A DNA stretch of 64,000 bases from Hymenopus coronatus (GCA_030762935.1 CM060887.1:8548501-8612500), one strand, 5' to 3'. Shown: positions 32,468 to 43,665, numbered from the stretch's first letter. Numbers and translations: made by a program. The notes: generated from the sequence alone by a model not told the origin.

Positions 32468-33330
32468 TGACTTTCTCTGTCTGTTCTACTATACTTGCAA
32501 AAGACTATTCTTTTATCTAATTAATGCTAATCAAGATAAACACTACGAGAAATGGTATAAGTCGCGCATCAGTTGACGAATGGTATTTTTAAAAGAGAGA
32601 TTAGATGCGAGTCACTTACTGTGTATTCTGTAAACATAATCACAAGGAAACAGAGCTGTTTGTTATCGTAACATAAACTATTTTCTGACTTGTTTATCAA
32701 GGGCAGGTTAGCTACCTGTGTTTTCGTCTAGAAGGAACGAGCAGCCTATAATGATCTTATTATTTGACAGTCAAATATTTAAAAGCTCTCACTTTGTGAT
32801 TTTCATTTAAATTAAATTCTTTTTCTATGACCAGAGATAAAACAAAAGAGGTAGGAAAACGATGAGGGCTTCCTGCTAGAGAAAAGTGGTTTTTTAAATT
32901 AAAAACAATAACGTAATATCTCTCAAATGCTTGGCTCTACAAAGAATGCGTGTTTTAACGAGATCTACATTTTTTGAGCAGTAAGTTTTTGTCCATTTCT
33001 TACAGTTTAGCATTTATATAAAAGTCTTATAGCCTATTCCCAAGAGATTCAGGATATATATTTATATAGTTTTTTTTTTTTCACTTGCTTTGTAAACAAC
33101 TATAAAATATTTTAATAAAAATTGTTACAACCATTTCTTAGAAAAACGAACATAGAAAAATATGCCATATAAAGGGTAGTTTGAGCTGGCTGAATATTCC
33201 TGAAGGTCTTCGTGTCGCATGCTTGGAGGATACTAAGCTTAACTGCCAAGTATAGTATTTAATCGACGCTTCGAGTTTCAGTTAACCTGTTCACATACCT
33301 ACACACAGACATACAGACAGATATCTTGAG
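32468..33330 (-). repeat. Highly diverged family A copy, subfamily 2-like
   Basis: TGACTTTCTCTGTC start, AATGCTAATCAAGATAAAC, CTTACAGTTTAGCA, GGTAGTTTGAGCTGG and CGTGTCGCATG landmarks in the proper order, with a ~180-bp unrelated stretch near 32560-32740. The 5' hairpin end is missing. Confidence 0.65.
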
Positions 33331-33334
33331 TTAC

Positions 33335-33535
33335 CAGGCCTGCCACTGCCTTCACCTCTCATCGCACTTTTTCACACCCTGTCACAAATTGCAAGTTTGT
33401 TAACGACTTTATTATCTTCAATCGTTTGCTCTGATTAGATATTTGTGGTTAATAAGTCATTGACTGAAATCATGCTGCGCATTGTTGACAACAGAAACTG
33501 TCAATACGTCGAGGTTCTTGACTCCTCTGCAAAAA
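33335..33535. repeat. Duplicated flank F3, copy b
   Basis: Partner of 29575-29757, ending CCTCTGCAAAAAA directly before a family A copy. Confidence 0.72.
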
Positions 33536-33536
33536 A

Positions 33537-34337
33537 TCTGATGTATTCCATTCACATGACTTTCTCTATACCGCTGCAATAAAATATTCTATGGAGCAAA
33601 AATTAACAGAAATAGTCTTATTACTTGCTTCCTTGTAAATAGAAGCGAAATAAGGGAGTACCTTAGGTTAAAGTGATAGTCAAAAGCTGGTTGTTATATG
33701 ACTGAAGTTCCTTTGTTTGTATGGACACGAGTTCACAAAGTCCTGTATGAGAAAAGTATAAGTCTTTATAGCTAAAAAAAAAACAAGGAATATCTAAAAA
33801 AACAATCAACTCCACGAAAAAAACGTATGTAACATAAATTGTGTGTTTTAACGCACTCTACATTTTTTTGTGGGTTAAGTTATTTTCCATCTCTTACGGT
33901 TTAGTAGTTATGAAAAATTCATCCAGAATAAAGTAGTAAATAAGGTAAATAACTTTTAATATACGATATTTTAATCAAAATCGTTAGAGCCATTTGTTAG
34001 AAAATCAAAATTTTCGAAAAAAGTTCCATGTAAAGGGTAGTTTGGGGTTGGGGGATTTTCTCAAAAACTTCGTGTTGCATCTCTGGAAGACACTAAACTT
34101 GAATACAAAGTTTGGTATTTTACCGACTTTTCGTTTTTGAGTTATCGTGTGTTCACGGACACGCTGGCACACGGACACACACACACACATACGGACCTTT
34201 TTCTGAAAATACTTTTTTTTGGATACAGGGGACCCTAAAACATATATTTCCGTTGAAATCTCGGTATCAAATTTTTTGGTGGAGTGCAATACCTTTTCTA
34301 TACACAATGTACATAGTGCCTATAGAGAAAGTAAAAA
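33537..34337 (-). repeat. Family A copy, near full length
   Basis: TCTGATGTATTCC to CTATACACAATGTACATAG and GAGAAAGTAAAA, with a deletion of ~30 bp near 33590 and another near 33935. Confidence 0.86.
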
Positions 34338-34948
34338 ATTAGCAAAAATGTTCTTATTACTGCTTCCTTGTAGGTAGAAACGAAATAAGGGAATACCTTA
34401 GGTTAAAGTGACAGTCAAAAGCTGGTTGCTATGTCACTGAAGTTCCTTTGTTTGTATGGACAGCAGTTGGCAAATTCCTGTATGAGAAAAGTATAAGTTT
34501 TTCATAGCGGAAACCAAAAACAAGGAATGTCTCAAAAACGATGAACTCCATGAAAAAAATGTATATATCTAAAATTGTGTGTTTTAACGTGCTCTACATT
34601 TTTTGTGTAGTAAGTTTTTGTCTATCTCTTACGGTTTAGCAGTTATTTAAAAGTCCGTAAAACTTATCCAGAGTAAAGTAGTCTTCAGAGGCTATTCCCA
34701 GAAGATTCAAGATACACATTTTATTTGTCAGGTAAATGTCTTTAACATATCATATTTTAATAAAAATCGTTAGAGCCATTTTTGAAAAATTAAAAATTTT
34801 CAAAACATTTTTCATGTAAAGGGTATTTTGGGGTGGGGGATTTTTCTCAAAATCTTCGTGTCTCATCCCTGGAAGATACTAAACTTAAATACCAAGTTTG
34901 GTATTTTACCGACTTTTCTTTTTTGAGTTATCGTGTTCACGGACACAC
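34338..34948 (-). repeat. Family A core fragment
   Basis: Starts at ATTAGCAAAAATG, without the 3' hairpin end, and stops in TCGTGTTCACGGACACAC, where an inverted fragment begins. Confidence 0.8.
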
Positions 34949-35155
34949 TTCAGTCACATAGCAACCAGCTTTTGGCTGTCATTTTAACCTATGGAACTAC
35001 CTCATTTCGCTTCTATTTATAAGGAAGCAAGTAATAAGACTATTTCTGCTAATTTTTTCTCACTTAGCATGGAGTAAATAGAAACATAAAATTTTAACTA
35101 GAATTTGTGGCAGAGGTGTAGAGAAAGTCATTTGATTGGAACACATCGGATTTTT
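34949..35155 (+). repeat. Family A 3' fragment
   Basis: TTCAGTCACATAGCAACC to GTAGAGAAAGTCATTTG and CATCGGATTTTT. Confidence 0.8.
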
Positions 35156-35156
35156 T

Positions 35157-35256
35157 TCTGATTAGCATGAAGTAAACAGAAGTATAAGTTTTTTAGAGAA
35201 TAATCTGTTGCAGAGATGCGGAGAAAGTCATGTGAATGGTACACATCAGATTTTTG
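35157..35256 (+). repeat. Family A 3' fragment
   Basis: Second 3' end in a row: TGATTAGCATGAAGTAAAC to GCGGAGAAAGTCATGTG and CATCAGATTTTT. A short minus-orientation core piece follows (35257-35296), ending in CTTACGGTTTACCAG. Confidence 0.78.
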
Positions 35257-35296
35257 TGTAGTAAGTTTTTGCCTATCTCTTACGGTTTACCAGTTA

Positions 35297-35988
35297 TACG
35301 AAAGTGAGTACCATTTGGCATAACTAAATAATAACAAACGATATCAACACAAAACTTCATTTACAAAGTTACAGTATCTTACTCTATTTTTCAACTTAAT
35401 TGCTATCAAGGTGTTTATTGCCTTGTGGTGCCGGTTTATCAGTGCGGTGCAGTGCTCTTCCTCCGCTAAAGATGAGCCAAGATGTCACTGCCACCTTGAG
35501 GTCTTCATCGGCTGGGAAATCTTTTCCATCCAAAAAGTCATGTACGGTGTCCAAAGTGAAACACCGGTTTTTCTTAATTCTTTCATCAACATTTGGTTCT
35601 AACTCCTCCATAACAATTGATGAACTTCCACTCCGGTCTTTATTGTCCACACTGGTTCTTTCTTGATTAATCGCGAATTATGCGCCATTTACAACACTAA
35701 GGAGTCATTCATTGCATTATCCTATACATGTGTGTTATTTGCCTATAAATTTGGATTGACCGAACATTTTGTGCATTCAAAAAACCAACGAGTCCTTTAG
35801 CGGTAGAAAAGTATGGCATCTGCATTGAAAAACTGGTACCAGGTGACAATAAATGTCTTGACAGATTGGAGATTGCGTTGAGAAATAGAGTACGGTACTG
35901 TAACTCTGTAAATAAAATTTTGTGTTGATAACTTTCGTTATCATTTAGCTAGATCAAACCGTCTGTCACTTTCTGAATAACCCTCGTA
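35297..35988 (-). mobile_element. Internally deleted mariner (MITE-like), copy 1
   Basis: About 0.69 kb with TA at both edges and ~100-bp inverted ends. The left end has TTGGCATAACTAAATAATAAC, and the right end has its inverted counterpart near 35935-35955. CAACACAAAACTT and AAAGTTACAGTA are also paired. It carries the same fused transposase remnant as 49498-50137. Confidence 0.85.
35396..35690 (-). pseudogene. mariner transposase, N- and C-terminal pieces fused
   Basis: The minus strand starts MAHNSRLIKKEP, then after a one-base frameshift DRSGSSSIVMEELEPNVDER and KKNRCFTL. It passes directly to FLDGKDFPADEDLKVAVTSW, which belongs near the C-terminus of mariner transposases; the whole catalytic centre is missing between them. 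It ends HLDSN. The DEERSGRPS motif is altered to DRSGSSS. No catalytic activity is possible. Confidence 0.8.
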
Positions 35989-36256
35989 CAAAATCTAGCA
36001 AAATTCATCCAGAATAAAAACGTCTTCAGAGACTATTCCAGAAGATTCAAGATATGCATTATATTTGACAATTAAATATCTTTAATATGCATAATTTTAA
36101 TAAAAAAAAAACATTTTCAATTTGTTTTCCATCTGTGGATAGTTTGGGTTGGGTGATCTTCTTTTGAAAATCTTCCTGGAAGATACTGCTCTTATGTTTG
36201 GGTGGAATGTAGTACTTCCTCTACTTAGCCCAGGTATGTTGCAGAGAATGTAAAAA
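35989..36256 (-). repeat. Family A 5' half with 'GCAGAGAATG' end
   Basis: AATTCATCCAGAATAAAAACG, TCAAGATATGCATT, TTGAAAATCTTCC and GGGTGGAATGTAGTAC lead into CTACTTAGCCCAGG..TTGCAGAGAATGTAAAAA. Its end matches the unit end of the adjacent satellite, so it may be the satellite's progenitor type. Confidence 0.72.
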
Positions 36257-36680
36257 TTATATGGTACCTCTATACTCTGGTAATTGCAATATGTTTTCTT
36301 GCATTGTGGCAGTTGTATGACATTTTGTCTTGTAAATATATTTAATGTTTTCTTAAAAAAACTTCCTGTCGCAACTTTGGAAGTTGGTGTTTTATACCAA
36401 GCTTGGTTGGAATGCAGTAGCTCTAGATAGCTTACAGAGAATTAAAACGTGTATTCTCTGGTAAATACGATATGTTTTATTGCATGCAGGCAGTTGTGTG
36501 CCACATTTTATTTGTCATGTAAATATATTTAATATTTTCTTGAAAATGTTCCTGATGCAACTTTGGAAGATGGTAGTCTTTTGTAGTATGTTTGGGTGGA
36601 AGCAGTACTTTCTCTGCATAGCCCAGATATCTTGTAGAGTATGTAAAACAGTATATTCTCTGTTAGAGATTAGAGGGTAG

Positions 36681-37139
36681 AGTATGTTAACGGCGGGGTA
36701 CATCTCGGCAACTGCGACTCAGTACGGATCTATTGCGTCCCACCACCCCCGGGGGAAGACATGAGTGAAGTGGAAACTTAGGCCAGCACACAGGAAACGA
36801 ACGAGCTAAGCGTAGAGATGCAGGAAGTCCCTAACAGTTCACTAGATGGTATCCTTGGCGCACCACGAAGGCTATACAGGCGCCAGGAGGAGGCCTCTAC
36901 AACGGCACCTATCCTCAACCAGCGCGACCATGGGGAAGCGGGTTTCACTCGGAGCAAGCAACCGTGCTATCTGCCTACAAAGTCGCAAGCTACTCCTGCC
37001 ACCGGCCTGAAAGATGAAGATGGGAAATGAAATGAAGAAGAAAGGAACCTGGTAGATTCCTTGGAAAAACCAGGGCCAGAGTGCGCGGTCAACTGGAGCG
37101 AACTCGGACTTCCCAAACGCCTGTCCCACCTGGCTTGGT
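36681..37139. other. GC-rich insert within the satellite
   Basis: About 460 bp of markedly higher GC than its surroundings, beginning near TTAACGGCGGGGTACATC and ending near TGTCCCACCTGGC. Open frames of 70 aa (plus, 36818-37030) and 85 aa (minus, 36872-37129) have no recognised domain. It could be a captured or retrotransposed piece; its origin is unknown. Confidence 0.5.
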
Positions 37140-37479
37140 ATAATCTCTGGTAATTACGATGTTCTCTGCATGCTGACAGTTGTATGCTACATTTTATTTG
37201 TCACGTAAATATACTTAATATTTTCTTGAAAATCTTCCTCTCGCAACTTTGGCAGATGCTAGTCTATGCCAAGTTTGGTTGGATTGCAGTTGTTCTAGAT
37301 AGCTTGCAGAGAATATAAAAGCTATACGATATATTCTCTGGTAATTACGATATGTTTTTTGCATGCTGGGAGTTGTATTTTATTTGCCATGTAAATATAT
37401 TTAATATTTTCGTGAAAATCTTCCTGTCTCAACTTTGGAAGATGCTGGTCTATACCAAGTTTGTTTCTATCTAAAAATT

Positions 37480-37705
37480 TTCCTCAGTAAGTGCACATTA
37501 TTTGGTCCTGTGGAGGATGTAGTAAGACTTGACAAGATAAATCCTTTGTTGTAAAGTAAACTTTAGTGGTTACATTTTTAGTTTACCTCAACAGAACAGC
37601 TGTATGTATACTTGGAGGCAGACCAGGGATGATGCCATTCACACGTACTGCAGAATGTCATGTACCACTTTGCATATTGGAAACTACCTTTTGTATACTT
37701 TTTAT
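37480..37705. other. Unassigned insert within the satellite
   Basis: AT-rich ~225 bp that breaks unit periodicity; no match elsewhere in the window. Confidence 0.45.
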
Positions 37706-38300
37706 TTATAGATATATTCTCTGGTAATTACGATGTGTTTCTTGCATGCTGGCAGCTGTATACTACATTTTATTTGTCACGTAAATATATTTAATATTTT
37801 CTTGAAAATCTTCCTCTCGCAACTTTGGAACGTGATTTTTCATACGAACTTTTGTTGGAATGTAGTTGCTCTAGATGGCTTGCATAGAATGTAAAAAGTG
37901 TACTGTATATTCTCTGGTAATTGCGATGTGTTTTGGCAGTTGTATTACACATTTTGTCGTGTAAATATATTTAATATTACCTTGAAAATCTTACTGTTGC
38001 AACTTTGGAAGATGGTGGTGTATATCAAATTTGGTTGGATTGCAGCTGTTCCAGATACGATGCATAGAATGTAAAAGTATAGGTATGTTCTCTGATAATT
38101 GCGATATGTTTCCTGGCAGTTGTATGACACTTTTTATTTGTCATGTAAATATATTTAATATTTTCTTGAAAATCTTCCTGACGCAACTTTGGAACATGGT
38201 GTCTATACCAACTTTCGTTGGAATACAGTTGCTCTAGGTACCTTGCAGAGAATGTAAAAGTGTACGGTACATTCTGTGATAGTTGCGATATGTTTGTATG

Positions 38301-38735
38301 ACACATTTGTTCGCCGCCAAGGGGAGCAGGTCGGCGGTCGAGAGGATCAGGAAGGAAGCCTCATGACACAAATGTCCACCCTCTTCTCTTCCCCTCCTCC
38401 CATGAATAACATAAAAAAAGAATGTTCCCGACGTTCACATGTTTCTGTTCCACTGATAGCGACATTATTGTTGTTCAGCTCGAGATAAACAATGTCTCTT
38501 TTTTATTATGTTTGTGGGTGACGAGGTGTTGTCAGGGGAAACAAGTGAATGGGGAAAGTTGGAGGTTTTCTTCCTCGTCCCCTTGTTGTAGCAACTGGTA
38601 ATTTTTATCTGCTGCACCACTCGCGCTCCTAGTGTTATCTTCAAGTACTACTCAGGCTTTGTGCTGCTCCATGACCTCTTTCTCTTGTGGGGCTCCACAG
38701 CTCTTCAGTTTTGTACGAAGTATCATAGCCCAAGT
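38301..38735. other. Unique region, no gene seen
   Basis: GC-richer segment after the satellite, starting GCCGCCAAGGGGAGCAGG. Short frames only. Confidence 0.4.
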
Positions 38736-39385
38736 GGCACTTGGACTCAAACCCAAACCACACTTGACCATCCGCCCTCTCCTGGGGTTTCTCACTTATA
38801 TTCAGCAACAATAGTTGGAGGACTAGGTACTAAATCCAATTTTCTAATGTGCTGTCTACAAAACTACTTTCTCTACCACGCATGTACATAGTAGCTAAAC
38901 GAAGTAGATATTGTATTCCATCCGAAAATTCGATGTCGAGATTTTACCAGAAATTTAGAAAAAGGTCCATGTGTGTGTTAGCCTGAGGAGAGTATAGCTC
39001 AATTCATGTTAAAAATCAATTAAACCAATTTCAAAGATGTTGACTTTCTCAAGAATGACTAACAATTTTGATTAAAATATAGAGTATAAAAGACATTTAT
39101 ACGAAAAATAAAATGCGTATTTGAATTTTCTGGAAAAAGCCTCTGAAGATCTCTTCATTGTGGATGAATTTTGCTGAAATTTGCATAACTGGAAAACGGT
39201 AAGACAGAAATGAAAACAATTAGATTTTTAGAAAAAGATCCGCGTGTATATGTGTGTGTGGACAGCATAGCTCAAAAACAAAAAGAAAAAAAAAAAACCG
39301 TTCAAGATTTTCAAGGAAATCGTTCCATCCCAAAATGCCATTTACATTGAAAAGTTTTTGAAATGTTTGCTTGCCTCAAAAATGG
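38736..39385 (+). repeat. Tandem duplication unit 1 (flank plus family A piece)
   Basis: GGCACTTGGACTCAAACCC..CTCCTGGGGTTTCTCAC..TCTAATGTGC (38736-38866) is followed by a family A copy beginning ACTTTCTCTACCACGC at 38867. The same flank recurs at 39386-39512, again followed by a family A 5' end. The junction at 39385 falls in AAATGGC|ACTTGG, where family A and the flank share GGCA/C bases. Confidence 0.8.
38867..39385 (+). repeat. Family A copy, rearranged
   Basis: The 5' end is present. After ~360 bp (near 39225) the sequence jumps back to the AGAAAAAGATCCGCGTG segment and repeats part of the 5' half before ending at the duplication junction. Confidence 0.78.
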
Positions 39386-39512
39386 CACTTGGACTCAAAC
39401 CCAAACCACACTTGCCTATCCGCCCTCTCCTGGGGTTTCTCACTTATATTCAGTAACAATAGTTAGAAGACTAGGTACTAAATCCAATTTTCTAATGTGC
39501 TTCTACAAAATT
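39386..39512. repeat. Tandem duplication unit 2, flank part
   Basis: Near-identical to 38736-38866 with a few substitutions (for example CAGCAACAATAGTTGGAGG versus CAGTAACAATAGTTAGAAG). Confidence 0.85.
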
Positions 39513-40306
39513 ATTTCTCTAGCACGTATTTACATACAATGAAAATGTATTGTATTTCACCCAAAAATTCGATGTCGAGATTTCAGCGGAAATATGTTTT
39601 GAACCCCGAGTCATAAAAAAAAAGAAAAAAAAAAATCTGGTGTGTTCCATGTTCACATGTTCCCATTTTCTTCATTCTACTTGAGAAAAAAATGGCAGAA
39701 ATAGTCTTATTACTTGCTTCGTTGTAAGTAGGAGTGAAATAAGGGAGTACCATAGGTTAAGGTGATAGTCAAAAGCTGGTTGCTGTGTGACTGAAGTTCC
39801 TTTGTTTGTATGGACAGCAGTTGACAAATTCCTGTATGAGAAAAGTATAAGTTTATCAAATCTGAAACTAAAAACAAGGAATATCTCAAAAATGATCAAC
39901 GCCACGAAAAAAATGTATATAACATAAATTGTGTGTTTTAACGAGCCATGCATTTTATATTAAGTAGATTTTTGTCTATCACTTACGGTTTAGCAGTTAT
40001 GCAGAGTTCCTTAAAATTCATCCAGAATAAAAGTGTCTTCAGAGGCTATTCCCAGAAAATTCAAGATACACATAAATCTTGAAATATCTTTAATGTATGA
40101 TATATTAATCGAAATCGTTAGAGCCATTTTTGAGAAAATCAAAATTTATTAAAAAAGTTCCATGTAAAGGGTAGTTTGGGATGGGGAGACATTTCTCAGG
40201 ATCTTTGTGTCGCATCCCTGTAAAATACTAAACTTAAATACCAAGTTGGTATTTTACCGGCTTTTCGTTTTCGAGTTATCGTGTTCGCAGACACACGGAC
40301 ACACGA

Positions 40307-40337
<31 letters not shown>

Positions 40338-41213
40338 CCTTTTTCTGAAAATGTTTTTTTTTATACAGAGGGCCCTAAAACATATATTTCCGATGAAATC
40401 TTGGTATCGAATTTTGGGTGGAGTGCAATACCTTCTCTATACTCTATGTACATAGTACGTGTAGAGAAAGTAAAAAGCATTTTTAGAAAGATGTGCGTGT
40501 TTGCGCGCGTGCCTTTGGACAGCATAGCTCTGCATTAATGAAACCGTTAATTATCAAACTAGCTATTTGTGTTTAATATATTCCAAGAATAAGGTACGAA
40601 AATTTGCAAGAAAATTCCCCCACTTCAAACTAAATTTTGTATAGAAAAAAATTCGAAAATGTTGACTTTCTCAAAAATGGCTCTAACAATTTTGATTAAA
40701 CATTATAGGCATATCAAAGATATTTATAAGAAAATTAAAATGTATATCTTGAATTTTCTGGGAATAGCCTCTGAAATGCTCTTCATTCTGAATGAATTTT
40801 ACGGAATTTTGCATAACTGCTAAAGCGTATGAATGGGCAAAAACTTACCACACAAAAAATGTAGAGACACGATTTATGCCATTTACATTTTATTCATGTA
40901 GTTGACCGTCTTTGAGATATTCCTTGTTTTTGGTTTCAGCTTTAAAAAACTTATATTTTTCTCATACAGGAATGTGTCAACTCCTGTCCACACAAACAAA
41001 GGAACATCAGTCACATAGCAACCAGCTTTTGACTGTCACTTTAACCTATGGTATTCCCTTATTTCGGTTCTTTTTATATGGAAGCAAGTAATAAGAATGT
41101 TTCTACTAATTTTTTCTCGTTTAGCATGAAGTAAATAGAAACATTAGCTCTTTAACAATAATTTGTTGCAGAGATGTAGAGAAAGTGATGTGAATGGAAC
41201 ACATCAGATTTTT
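39513..41213 (+). repeat. Family A copy split by a nested family A copy
   Basis: Host part one (39513-39635) runs from TTTCTCTAGCACG to CCCGAGTCATAAAAAAA. Part two (40477-41213) resumes at GCATTTTTAGAAAG and runs to GTAGAGAAAGTGATGTG and CATCAGATTTTT. Rejoined, the parts follow the family order exactly. Confidence 0.87.
39636..40476 (-). repeat. Family A copy nested in an A-tract of another copy
   Basis: TCTGGTGTGTTCC to CTATACTCTATGTACATAG and GTAGAGAAAGTAAAAA. It sits in the A-run between CCTGAATC- and GCATTTTT-type landmarks of the host. Confidence 0.87.
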
Positions 41214-41592
41214 AATCTATTTATTTGTATTCCTTTTCCGCACAAGCACGTATATGTGGAGTGGATGCTGTGTCACCCCTGGACCCAACAAAAGGTCGCT
41301 GCATTACTGGGTTATCGTCGCACGACGCTGTGACGGTCTTTTGTTTTTGTAGGTGCTCTCCCACAGCTGTCACAGTCGGCGCCCATTGTTCCGCACAAGG
41401 CGACCAGCGTTTAATGACAGGTGATTCACTACAAATGCTTACTTCTTTGTGTTTTCGTAAATAAAGGGGGTTCATACTCGGCAACGTTTTATCTGTTTCA
41501 CAAAATAGAAAAGCATTTTTATGTGCGGTTGCAGGGAAGGAAATCAAGTCACCTAGTGATTGGCAATCAGTTAATCTATGATCACTTTAATT
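41214..41592 (-). other. Unique segment with a 108-codon open frame
   Basis: The minus-strand frame 41221-41547 has no stop over 108 codons and a composition unlike the repeat-derived frames (VIKRWSPCAEQWAPTVTAVG and a Cys/His-poor tail). No domain is recognised. It may be an exon-like fragment, a retroelement piece or chance. The 41528-41570 part resembles 42424-42470. Confidence 0.25.
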
Positions 41593-42420
41593 AATTTCTC
41601 TACACGTACTATATACATAGTGTATAGAGAAGCTATTGTATTGCACAAAAAAGTTCCATACCAAGATTTCATCAGAAATACATGTTTAGAGGTCCTCTAA
41701 ATCTAAAAAAGCATTTTAGAAAATGGTCTATGTGAATGCCTATGGACAGCATAGCTCAAAAATTAAAACGCACTTAAATACAAGTTTGGTATTTACAAGG
41801 ATGCGATACGAAAATTTTAAAGAAAATCTCCCCCCCCCCATCTGAAAATACCCTTTAAATGGGAAAACAAATTAAAATGTTTTTCTCAAAAATGGCTCGT
41901 ACAATTATGTTCAGAATGCCGTATATTAAAATTATTCACAACACAAATAAAATGTGTAATTTGAATTTTCTGGGAATAGCCTCTGAAGAGCACTTTATTC
42001 TGGTTGATGTTTGCAGAATTTTGCAGAACGGTTAAACAGTAAGGGATGCACAAAAATGTAGATCTGGTTAAAACACACAATTTATGTCATACACTTTTTT
42101 CGTGGAGTTAACTGTTTTTGAGATATTCCTTATTATTAGTTTTAGTTGTAAAAAACTTGAACTTTTCTCATACGGGAATTTGTCAACAAATGTAAACAAA
42201 TGAATTTCGATCACATAACAACCAGCTTTAAAAAGATTTGACTATCACTTTAACCTATGGTACTCCGTTATTTTCCTTCTACTAATAAAGAAGCAAGTAG
42301 TAAGACCATTTCTGCTAATGTTTATCTGGATTATCATGTAGTAGTTAGAAGAATTAACTTTTTACAATAATTACTTACAGAAATGTAGAGTAGGTCATGT
42401 GAATGGAACACATAAGATTT
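41593..42420 (+). repeat. Family A copy, near full length
   Basis: TTTCTCTACACGTACTATATACATAG start, a C9 run near 41830, a short or absent GT tract, and the end GTAGAGTAGGTCATGTG with CATAAGATTTTT. Confidence 0.86.
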
Positions 42421-42894
42421 TTATGTCCGGGTACAGGAAAGGAAATCAAGTCCTTATTGATTGGCAATTAGTGAAAGTTCAACTGATTGACGAAATACAT
42501 TTAGCAACAGTTTATTTTCGCGTCTCGCGCTTAATACAGAGTCCAGGTTAAGTTCAGCGCATAGTTGCCACATCGAATGTTTTTTTGTGAGCTACATATC
42601 GCCAAAAAGTGAAATATGTGCGCTGCTGTTCTAAGACATTTCTTTTTCACCTGTCTTTATCGCTCTCTTTATAGTTTTACTACCTCGAAGTACGATTTGA
42701 TAGCCATAAAAGTTTGTCAAATATGGAGCTAAAAGATATCGTTTTTGTTAAATTTAAATTACATTCAGTTGGGTGGAATGATTTAAAAGAGCAGAGAATG
42801 ATCATGGATTTTGTGCAATTCCATTGCACTCCTTTAACCTAGTGTGTTTTTGTTTCCCTCACTCTTTCTGATTTCTATTCTAAAAGCTATTTTT
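42421..42894. other. Unique region, no gene seen
   Basis: Begins with ~45 bp (GGTACAGGAAAGGAAATCAAG) that resemble 41528-41570. The rest is unassigned. Confidence 0.4.
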
Positions 42895-42895
42895 A

Positions 42896-43556
42896 CTTTC
42901 TCTGTCAAGCAAGAGGTACATAGCAGATAAAACAGGTATTGTAATTCACAACAAATACATATATTGAGGACTCCTGGATAAAAACGTCTTCACGTTCGCA
43001 TTTCTGTCTATGTGTGAACCCGGTAGCTCAAAAACGGAAGGTTGGTAAAATACCAAACTTGCAATTGAAGTTTATTATCTTACCAGGGTGCGACACGAAG
43101 AATTTAAAGAAAGTTTCCCCACCCTAAACTACCCTTTAAATGGACACATTTTGGAAAATTTTCTTTTTCTCAAAAAAAAAAACTCTAACAATTTTGATTA
43201 AATTACCATACATTAAACTTAATTCGCAGCACAAATAAAATGTGTATTCAGGGAATAGCTTCTGAGGAAATTCTTTTGTCGTTTGCAGAATTTTGCATAA
43301 CGGTTAATCTGTAGGAGATACATAAAACCTTGTACACAAAAAAAGTCGATCTGGTTAAAACACACAATTTATGTCATATAATGTTTTCCTGGAGTTGACT
43401 GTTTTTTAGGTATACCTTATTGGTTTCAGTTTTACAATAATGGATCTTTTCTCATACTGGAATTTGTTAACCACTGGCAGTGCAAACAAATGAATTTCGA
43501 TCACATAGCAACTAGCTTTAAAAAGATTTGACTATCGCTTTAGCCTATGGTATAGG
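42896..43556 (+). repeat. Diverged family A copy, 3' end lost
   Basis: ACTTTCTCTGTCAAGC start with a broken palindrome, core landmarks to CTTTAGCCTATGGTATA, then unrelated sequence (43557-43665). Confidence 0.75.
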
Positions 43557-43665
43557 TACAGAACCTTTGGCGTTCAGTTGCGCTGTGCCTAGGTATTCAT
43601 TGTCATCTTACACCAACAAATAGTGAAATATGTGCACTATTATTTAAAGCTGTTATTATCTTCTC

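Larger units (their letters stand above)
36257..38300 (-). repeat. Tandem satellite of ~180-200-bp units, interrupted twice
   Basis: TCTGGTAATTNCGATATG-like unit starts lie at 36276, 36457, 36658, 37146, 37337, 37720, 37913, 38091 and 38273. Adjacent starts are 178-201 bp apart. Each unit reads TTTTATTTGTCATGTAAATA, TTTCTTGAAAATCTTCCTG, CGCAACTTTGGAAGATG, ACCAAGTTTGGTTGGAATGC and TTGCAGAGAATGTAAAA. These blocks occur in the same order, more widely spaced, in family A. Interruptions are at 36681-37139 and about 37480-37705. Confidence 0.85.
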
